A stretch of DNA of 64,000 nt from Marchantia polymorpha subsp. ruderalis (lineage: Eukaryota > Streptophyta > Marchantiopsida > Marchantiales > Marchantiaceae): the NCBI GenBank assembly GCA_037833965.1, contig AP031356.1:15088501-15152500 (forward strand). Direction: 5' to 3'. A model generated the notes under the pieces. It saw only the letters and a list, made by a program, of their open reading frames with translations, was not told where the DNA came from and did not search any database. The position numbers were made by a program, and so were the translations under genes. This document shows, in pieces, positions 46,782-54,704 of the stretch; position 1 is the stretch's first letter; every line of letters starts with the position of its first letter.

Positions 46782-49750
46782 ATGACCTTCGACCGGGAAA
46801 CGGAGGGCGCCCCATTCTTGAATTTGCGATTTCATTTTTTAGTGCGAGCTGCGCGAGTCCACCTGCTAGCTGCTAAGCATTCCAGACATCGCCGCGCAGA
46901 GGATTACTTGTTGATTGAGAGAGAATTGAGTGCGCACGATTTGGAATTGAGTGAGATTAGAGTTTGCAGAGGGAGCAAGGAGCTCGAGCGGAGCAGAGAG
47001 ATAGCTAGCGGGCAATCTAATTTCAAGAACGCAATGTCGAAGCTGGGCCGATTGCGGATGCTGCCGCTCCGGCTTCCACAGAACGGGTTGCGTGCCTACG
47101 AGGAACGGCTGATTGCAAGAAAGCTCGATTTCTTGCTGTGTGGATGGAATTACATTTGCGTGGACATGGTGCGCGAATGGCTGGAACCACAGCGACCACC
47201 TACGCGCGGATTGCGTCCGCATGTCGATCGGTGTACCGTCCAAGATTGGGCGCAAGCATTGGGAAGGTGTGCCGGCATCGAAGGGCACCTTCTCTTTGAT
47301 AGTGAGAGCGTCAAGGTGTCGAAGCAAGACGAGGCGCAATTTGTGGAATTGTTCAAGCGGGAGAGGTCTACCAAGAATGGGTACAAGACCCGCGACTACA
47401 AAGATCGCTTCCGCCGAACTTTAGCGGCGGCGCTACTGCAATTGCTGCAGCCACACCGCACCTCCTACATCACCTTGTGGCAGGTCTCTTTTGTGGAGCT
47501 CATCATCGAGGGAGCTCCAATTCACTGGGCGAGCATCCTGCACAGAGTGATGCGACAGCACGCATTCGAGGAGAAGGGGGGAACTCTCAATCACCTCTCC
47601 CCTTTCTTGATCAATTTCTATCGGCAGAGAAATCGTTTGACCGCGGCGGAGCTCGCTCGCTTTCCGCCATTGTCCGTCGACCATCCCAGGAAGTATGTGC
47701 GGGATAACGAGGTCGACACCGACGCGGAGGGTTCACCAGCTTCTACTCCGCCGACACGGAGGGACGAGGGAAGAAGCACACCCGCAGCAAGAGTGCCGCG
47801 GAAGCGTCGATGGAGAGAGGAGTCGGAGGAGGAGCAGCATCGAGAACCCACTGCTCCCATACGACAGCGGCCACTGCACGAAGTGTGCAGCCGATCGAAG
47901 CAGAAGGCGCGCAGGCTGGTGTTACCAGCCAGTAGCGCGGACACGGCGACGATCGCCACGGAGAAGGGAAGTGCGTCGCCAGAGAGGAGCGAGAGAGCGC
48001 GGACGTCCGCAGGAGCGGCGGACCACGCCACACCTCCGACGGACGAGAGGCGGCCTTCGGGCCAAGGGCCTCTGGAGTTACCACTTGCGATGCGGACGAG
48101 TGTTCCGCCTACGCACAGGCGAGCTTCAGCGGAAAGGCGACCTCAAGCGGACGTGGACCTCCGCCTACGCGTAGGCAGAGAAAGTTTGCCTACGCACAGG
48201 CCGCCTACGCACAGGCAGGATTCACCCCCGATACAACGTAGGAAGGGGAAGGAGCCGGCGGAAGATCCGCCTTCGGGTCAAGGGCCTTCGGGACCAGACC
48301 CTCTAGCGTACAACGCGCCGCGATTTGCGCCTTCGGCGCCTGGACCTTCTGGTCAGCGAGTTTTGAGTAGGGAGCGTGCGGAGGCCGCACCTTCGGCGGG
48401 TAATCCGCCGGTAGATGCGCCTTCGTCGGTAGGGCCTTCGGGGCCAGGGACATCGGGCGAGCGGCCTCCGGCTCTGTCACCTTCGGCGATAGACGCCTTC
48501 GGCGCTGCGCCTGCGGCGGACAAGGCGCCGGTATTTGCGCCTACGCACAGGCCAGACGCAGCCCTCGCGCAGGACCTATCGAGGGAGCAGGATCTAACGG
48601 AGGAGCGAATTGTCTGTCCGCGGGAAGAAATTCGGGTGCGCGATGCGCAATTACACCCCGCGCAGACACATTCCGCTCGATCGCCTTCGGCGATGGACGT
48701 CGGCGGCGAAGAGGACACAGTCGAGGATCGACAGGCGGATGATGGGGATGTAGCACGGCCACATTCACCCACCGCCTTGGACATTTTAGCGGGGAGCAGC
48801 GAAGCTGCAGGAGTGCCTTCGGAGGCAGCACCCGTAGACAACTCGCAGCCCCACTCGGGTTAGTCGCCAACGCAATCAATGGCGACCGAAATCCTTCCCT
48901 CGGATAATGACGACGGAGGCTCCACAGAAGCAATGTCGGGATCGGGAGATACCGAGGAGGAGGAGGAGGAAATTGTTGGAGCCAGATCCGCTCTCTGAGC
49001 TGGTACTACCTCTGCTGAAGTACTTGGATCGCAAATTTGATAAATACGCCGATCCACTCTTGCCGGGGTCCTACATCGAGTTAGTGCGCAGGCGGACGCG
49101 CACTAAAGTCCACACCAGCAAGCTACTAGCTAGGGTGGACCGGGAGCTGAAGGAATTGCGGGAGAAGCATGAATGTTTGTGGGGACAGTATAATCTCGTG
49201 CGGAAAACGCACACCCACTACGACACATTGAAGAAGGCGAGACTGGACGAGCTCACCAGGGATGTGGTGAAGACCACAGAAGAATTGATTTATGAGAAAA
49301 CTCAGAATCAGATTCTATCAGAGGAGCTCGTGCGACAGACGCGGTTGTTGGCGGAGTGTCAGTTCGCACGACAGGTGGATGAGGAGTTGATCCGCAGGTT
49401 GCAGTCGGAGTGCGGGGAATTGAGAGCTCAGCGTGCAGAGGCCGAATCGCAGTTGGTAGTAATTGAAGTCGATCGCAGGCGAGAGGCGGATCACACGAAG
49501 GAGGAGATGGCGAGGCGAGTCGCCCACTGTCTCAAGGGCTACGCCCACTGGGAAGTGGCGGCGCAGGAGAAACTCACGCTGCGTGAGTTGGAGCTTCGTG
49601 CAGCCGGGTTGTTGTTAGGTGACAGTAGGAGTCGGCGGAAGGTGGCGAAGAGGTTAGACTCTTTTCTGTCGAAGGCGCGGGATACCATGTCCACCCTCGA
49701 GGCGGAGGTGTCCGCGGCGTTGCAGCGTTTGGGACTGCGCAGTTGTGGTA
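46782..49750 (+). pseudogene. B U3-encoded ORF, broken
   Basis: Homologue of the A1 U3 ORF. The A-type start corresponds to ATG 47034 (MSKLGRL), in the same AACGCA-ATG context. An in-frame extension to MTFDR at 46782 is conserved in C and may be the real start in this family. Three lesions are visible: TAG at 48861-48863 where C has CAG; a frameshift near 48970-48985, after which the reading continues one frame over as PLSELVLPLLKYLDRK; and the A1 insertion at 49751, which removes the C-terminal tail. The product would have the N-terminal domain, basic RVPRKRRW, a disordered region with PTHR repeats, SPTALDILA, and the coiled-coil region. Confidence 0.82.
49746..49750. repeat. Candidate target-site duplication TGGTA (left, A1)
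   Basis: These are the five bases before the A1 LTR. The partner is expected right after the 3' LTR, near 65283, outside the window. Confidence 0.45.
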
Positions 49751-50117
49751 TGTGGTAACACACTTTTTGTTTTTTTTGCAGAATTTAAACAATTTTAGAA
49801 AACTAGTACCAAAGCAGTGTTTGTAGCTGGAGAAGGGTACGCTAAATAGAGTGGATTGATGAGATCGTCACGAGGGCACAAAGAATCACGTAGTCGGATG
49901 TACCAACGCCAACGTCTTCGGCGCCTTCGGCAAAAGCTCCTTTTTGAGGTGTCTCTACTCACGCGCCTCTAGCGTATAAGGAAGCTACGCTTCCGGCGCA
50001 GACACCTCAGGAGGAGGTTTTGCTAAAGACGTCAGGAGAAGGGCCCGGACCTCTAAAGGCATCCGACCATGAGTGCGCCTTCGGCGAAGCGCCGCTAGCA
50101 CGGAAAGGGAAAACCTT

Positions 50118-50246
50118 CATAACAATCGGGATACACGGTAGATCCAGTTGGTTGAAGTTGCATTAGAAAGAGCTCGGGACGCTCGTTCTAACGAGTCCAA
50201 GAGCGCCGGAGATGGATCAGGAATGGAGAAGTTATGAGCGTCGGAA
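50118..50246 (+). repeat. Hairpin module of A1 LTR
   Basis: Single copy of the shared 130-bp module, from CATAACAATC to GTTATGAGCGTCGGAA. Its inner stem is TTAGAA (50163-50168) with TTCTAA (50186-50191), where D has TTGGAA with TTCCAA: both sides changed together. Confidence 0.7.
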
Positions 50247-50804
50247 AACTCGTAGCCGGACATGCGCCGTTCGCGCTAGGGTTCACAGCCGGAAAGGATT
50301 CCCGTACGCCCTCGGCGATGCGCCTTCGGCGGAATCACGCGCTCACAGGAGGAAACCAACTCAGAGTCGGAAGCGCCCTTGGCGGCTGTTCATGGAAGGA
50401 AAGCGCCGGTCGGATGTACGCCTCCGACGTGGCGCTGACGGCCGGATGCGCTGGCATGAGTTGCGCTGACGGATATGCGCTGGCAGCAACGGACGAGGCA
50501 TAAAGGACAAAATAGGCGGTACGACTGCGCGCCGGCGTAATTCGCTCCGGCTGGATGTGCGCCTCCAGCAAGGCGCCGACGGATAATGAACGCACCAGCG
50601 GCGACACGCCTCCGGAGAAGGGCGGGTTAGGAAAAGACAACAGGGCCGACGTATACCCTGCAGCGGACTCGAGTCCGGAAGGTGGCGGCGGCGGGAGAAT
50701 TCAACGTTTAAGCATGCGAATGCGCGCAATGCGGAGACGTGAATTCGCGCATGCAAAGGGCGAACCGTTAAGCCGTATAGCCGGCTGCGTACGTTGCAAC
50801 CAGT

Positions 50805-50823
50805 AAGAACGTTGGACGTTCTT
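50805..50823. repeat. Inverted repeat AAGAACGT/ACGTTCTT (A1 LTR)
   Basis: Perfect 8-bp arms with TGG centre, about 280 bp upstream of the U3 ORF start. It is also present in A2 and in the A1 3' LTR. Confidence 0.5.
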
Positions 50824-51106
50824 GAAATCGGAGAAGAAAAGACTGCGCTCCAGTCTCATTCTCTCATTCTTGACTTTGCGATTTCCAGTTCCAAGATTAC
50901 GCGCAAGGGCGGAGCGACCTGCAGTGAGAGTAGAGAGTGCGGAGACGAGTTGCACAAGGATCTTGGCGGACCTTGAAAAGAATTGGGAGTAGCGATCTTG
51001 AACGAGCGCAGAGAGAGTGAGCAGTCAGTGCTTGAGTGGCCGACGCGCAGTGGCGATTGTGAGAGAGTGAGCGACAGGGAGAACGTTTGGGTGTGCAGGC
51101 AACGCA

Positions 51107-53662
51107 ATGTCGAAGGTTCCCCAACTGCGAGTGTCTCCACTCAGGGTGCCGCAGATCGGTCTACGCGCATTTCAAGATGTGCTGACGAGGCTGAAGCTCG
51201 ATTTTCTCCTCTGGGGGTGGAATTGGACGTGTCCGGAGATGGTGCGCGAGTATCTGCAAGAGAGACACAAGCCTTCTCGCGGATTTCGCCCACACCCAGA
51301 GAGATGGGAAATTTGCAATTGGGCGCAGGTGTTGGGCAGGTGTGCCGGCGAGGAAGGGGATCTCCTCTTCGAGGCCGACAGCGTGAAAGTGTCCCAGGAG
51401 GAAGAAGTCTCTTACAATGAGCTCTTCAAGGTGGCTAGACATCCCAAGAACGGTTTCCGGACTCGGGATTACAAGGATCGATTGCGGAGAAATGTCGCGA
51501 CAGCATTGCTGCAGATATTGCAGCCGACCAAGACCGCTTACATGCATGGTTGGCAGGTAGAGTTCGTGGAGCTAGTGTTGTCAGGAGCTCCGGTGCATTG
51601 GGCACGGCTCCTGTGGAAGGTGACGCGCCAACATGCGCAAGAAGAGAGGGGAGGAACGCTCAATCATCTATCGCCTTACTTAATCGTGTTTTACCGGGCG
51701 ATGGGATGTTTGACGAATGCTGAGAAAACTCGGTTTCCGCAGCTGAGCCGGTCTTATCCAGGTAGATATTCAAGGGAGGCCGAAGTAGACACGGATCCGG
51801 ACGAGGAACCTGCCTGTACGCCTCCGGCTCCGGCTCCAGCCAGAGCAGCAGAAGAACGTCGAAGTGAGCGCATTCCGCGCAAGCGGAAGTGGGATGAGAG
51901 ACCTGAGGACAGGCAGCCGGAAGTACCAGCTGCGCCGACTCGTGGTCGGCCCACCCCCGAGCCTCATAGTCGACCAAAACAGAGGGCACGCAGAATGCCA
52001 ACTGTTACTGAGGAGACCAGGCGAACTCCGACCCGGCGGAATCTCACACAGGAAGAGATAATTGCTCAGGTCCTAGGGAAGACGGCAGAAACCTCTGCAC
52101 AGAAGGCACCACGGCCTTCGGGAGGAGATGGACGGACTGACGACCGGCCGACTGCGAGTCGGATGACTGAAGGTCGACAAGCGGAAGGAAGGCCAACTGA
52201 ACGGCGCGTTGAACCGGACAGCAGGCCGGAAGCGGAAGAGAGTTTGGCTGACGAGCCAACAATCCTCAGAGGGTCGTCTTCGGCGGAAGGCACTTCTGAA
52301 AGAACGCCACCAGCAAACAGGCCAAGTGGAGTCAAGACGCGCAGGGTGTATCCGACTCCCAGTCGGACAACTGCTGGTCGGCCGACTGCGAGTCGGACAA
52401 CAGAGAGTCAGCCGGATTCGCCGACTGCGAGACGGATGGGGCCAACGACCAGTGTGCGGACGCCTTCGGCGGACGCACCTTCAGCAAGGACACCTTCCGC
52501 GCAGATTGCGCCGGAGGGACAGGCAGCAGAAGCGGGCGGTGCAAGAGTGACAAAAGTCACTGCGGCGTCGACCCCTTCACAAACCGAAGATCGAGCCGGA
52601 ACAGGGGCTCAAGCAGTGGGATCTCCCACTGCCTTGGATATTTTAGCAGGCAGTGGAGCAGCAGTCGCAGCAGAAGCTGCTGCGCGCCACAGTTCCAGGG
52701 AGTCGCCAAGGGATTCGGTAGCGACTGAGATCCTCGAGACTGAGGATGAGACGAGCTCGGAAGAGCAAGAAGAGGATTCGGTGCAGAAAACGCCAACAGG
52801 GGTGCTGTGCGAACAGATAGTTCCACTCCTGCGATATCTGGATCGCAAGACATCCAAATACGGAAGTGCCTTAAAACCGCAGTCTTATGTGGAGACTATC
52901 AGGCGAAGGACGAGGATCAAGGTGGCAAAGTGGGCCTCTAGTTGCCAAGTATATGTGGAGAGGAACACCGCCCTCCGACAACACCTGGCGGTCACCCAGA
53001 AGCTGTACCAAGCCTTGCAGCAGCAGAAGGAGGATGCGGCGACGAAGAGTCAGGCGGAGGCCGAACTAATACGGGCAAAGATCGAGTCGGAACTGCAGGA
53101 GGAGCGGAGACAGAACAAAGTCCTAGCAGCCGAGCTTGCGCGCCAGACGCGCGCCTTAGAAGAAAGTCAAAGAGCCCGCAAGGAGGATGAGGAGTTGTTG
53201 TGCAACTTGCAATCCGAGTGCTCGGATTTGAGGGCACAACGTGCGGGATTAGAAATGCAGCTGGCCGAGGTGGAGAGCAGCTGCAGGGCACGAGGAGAGT
53301 TGGCGGCACGGGTGACTCGTTGTCTAAACGGATACACCCATTGGGAGGTGGCAGCCCAAGAGAGGATCACACTCAGGGAGTTCGAGCTTCGGGCGGCGGC
53401 ATTGACGGAAGGTGACAGTCGGAGTCGGCGGCGAGTGGCAAGAAAATTAGAAACTTTCTTGTCGGGTGCGCGCGACACTATGGCGCACTTGCAGTCGGAA
53501 GTCACTGCAGCGCTCCGACGCCTGGGGTTACGCAGCCGGTCGGAAGACTGGCAAGGTAGAGACAGTAAGCGGAGCAGTCCGGCGCGCAGGAGGCGCAGCA
53601 CTGGATCTGCTGAGTGCAGTAGAGTAGTTTGGTTTCGCGCAGATGCTGCGAGTGGTAGATAG
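51107..53662 (+). CDS. U3-encoded accessory protein of A1 (851 aa)
   Basis: A sense ORF lying wholly inside U3 of the LTR. Residues 1-205 look globular and helical, with a conserved GAPVHWARLL and GGTLNHLSPYLIVFYR. Residues 255-262 (RIPRKRKW) are a likely nuclear signal. Residues 210-560 are disordered, rich in Arg, Pro, Ser and Thr, and include PTASR repeats. SPTALDILA (507-515) and VATEIL (538-543) are conserved in homologues. Residues 563-605 hold a conserved VPLLRYLDRK segment, 615-740 a coiled coil, 740-805 a helical region, and 810-851 a basic tail. The ATG (AACGCA-ATG) is shared by A1, A2 and B, and an in-frame TGA at 51068 bounds it upstream. I do not recognise the family. The N-terminal segment faintly recalls the 'putative plant transposon protein' domain (weak inference). 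Function is unknown. Confidence 0.82.
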   Translation: MSKVPQLRVSPLRVPQIGLRAFQDVLTRLKLDFLLWGWNWTCPEMVREYLQERHKPSRGFRPHPERWEICNWAQVLGRCAGEEGDLLFEADSVKVSQEEEVSYNELFKVARHPKNGFRTRDYKDRLRRNVATALLQILQPTKTAYMHGWQVEFVELVLSGAPVHWARLLWKVTRQHAQEERGGTLNHLSPYLIVFYRAMGCLTNAEKTRFPQLSRSYPGRYSREAEVDTDPDEEPACTPPAPAPARAAEERRSERIPRKRKWDERPEDRQPEVPAAPTRGRPTPEPHSRPKQRARRMPTVTEETRRTPTRRNLTQEEIIAQVLGKTAETSAQKAPRPSGGDGRTDDRPTASRMTEGRQAEGRPTERRVEPDSRPEAEESLADEPTILRGSSSAEGTSERTPPANRPSGVKTRRVYPTPSRTTAGRPTASRTTESQPDSPTARRMGPTTSVRTPSADAPSARTPSAQIAPEGQAAEAGGARVTKVTAASTPSQTEDRAGTGAQAVGSPTALDILAGSGAAVAAEAAARHSSRESPRDSVATEILETEDETSSEEQEEDSVQKTPTGVLCEQIVPLLRYLDRKTSKYGSALKPQSYVETIRRRTRIKVAKWASSCQVYVERNTALRQHLAVTQKLYQALQQQKEDAATKSQAEAELIRAKIESELQEERRQNKVLAAELARQTRALEESQRARKEDEELLCNLQSECSDLRAQRAGLEMQLAEVESSCRARGELAARVTRCLNGYTHWEVAAQERITLREFELRAAALTEGDSRSRRRVARKLETFLSGARDTMAHLQSEVTAALRRLGLRSRSEDWQGRDSKRSSPARRRRSTGSAECSRVVWFRADAASGR

Positions 53663-53695
53663 GATAGCGTAGTGCTAGTTAGGATCTTTTGAGAG

Positions 53696-53703
53696 TATAA
53701 AGT
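53696..53703 (+). promoter_or_regulatory. TATA box of A1 5' LTR
   Basis: TATAAAGT begins 34 bases after the last base of the U3 ORF stop. The same spacing within a few bases holds in A2 and C. Transcription would start about 30 bases further on, leaving the 5' copy of the U3 ORF upstream of the element's own transcript. Confidence 0.65.
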
Positions 53704-54643
53704 AGATCAAGGCGTTCTGCCTTGGGACTCTTCCAGTTTCGGAAGTGCAGATCAGGAACTCACTTTCTTGGCGTGTTTGTGCATTTTGGTCCTGGCACCA
53801 CGTAGGGAAGCTGCAGCATAGCGAAGTTACCGTATGTTGTAGTTGAAGGCCTTCGGCTGAATGTTCAGAGCTAGCACCCGGTTAGAGACTTGAGTAGTGC
53901 GGATCTGCACCTGCGGGTGATTTCGGATACTCAGAGCCGGCTGCGAGTTAGATACTTGAACAGTTCCCCCTTACTCCTTCGAGTGACATATTCTGATTGT
54001 ACTCCTACGGGAAGTTTCCCCTGAATGCCAATGTGAAGTTTCATTACTTCGTGTAAACCTTGGTTTGTAATTCAGGTTGTGTGTGTGTTACTGGATCGTG
54101 TTTTCAGTAAGTTCTCAGTCGGGTCTGCACTCCCTGCGTTTTGTGTGATAGTCGAGGGTGACGTCCACGGCGTACGTAGAGGCTTCGTTCCGAAGTGAGA
54201 AGTCCAGTCCGGGTACCCCCGCTAGTTCCTGGCGGAAGGGCAGTAAAAGCCGGAGTGGGAGGCACTTCCTGCAGAACCTCTGAGTGAACTTGCGAGACAC
54301 TTTCCTCCTGAAATCCGAAGTGGAGGTCCTGACCGACCTCCGAGTTGTGCTTTTTGCCAGTTTCAGGTGTGTGTGTGTGTGTGTTGAGTAACCAAGCTGT
54401 ACCGTGCATCCTCCGAGCATCCTCCGAGTTGAGTTCCTCCTCCGAGTCGAGTCTCCGAGTCGAGCACTACAGTATTTCTGGGAGTGACAGTCGCCTAGAA
54501 TTCAAACTCTACCCAAAAGTCTGTTAAACGTGACACTTTTACTCTGTGTGTTGCCTCTGTCCCTGTGGGTTCGATCTTTTTACCACCATACTGCAGTTTT
54601 AGCCTTTGGTGGGTTATTACATAAGGAGCCGACAACTTCTTTT

Positions 54644-54660
54644 TGGCGCCGCTGCCGGGG
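54644..54660 (+). promoter_or_regulatory. tRNA-Asp primer-binding site of A1
   Basis: TGGCGCCGCTGCCGGGG, 22 bases after the LTR end. It pairs with the 3' end of plant tRNA-Asp with one mismatch, and this primer choice is usual in Athila-like elements. Confidence 0.85.
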
Positions 54661-54704
54661 ACAGAGCGTCAACACCAGAAACCTTGAGCAGCAATGCTCG
54701 GTGA

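Larger units (their letters stand above)
46005..49750 (+). repeat. B 3' LTR, right segment
   Basis: Continuation of the B LTR begun at 11810. Bases 46005-46781 are non-coding and rich in short palindromes such as CGCCTACGCGTAGGCG. From 46782 it carries the U3 ORF. It is interrupted at 49751 by A1, so its TATA, R and U5 lie beyond the window if they exist. Confidence 0.85.
49751..54621 (+). repeat. A1 5' LTR (4,871 bp)
   Basis: This runs from TGTGGTAACACAC to GTGGGTTATTACA. U3 spans most of it and includes the 851-codon ORF. A TATA box at 53696 implies that R/U5 is about the last 900 bp. The first 1,356 bp are non-coding, with one hairpin module and GCCTCCGRCG-like short repeats. Confidence 0.93.
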
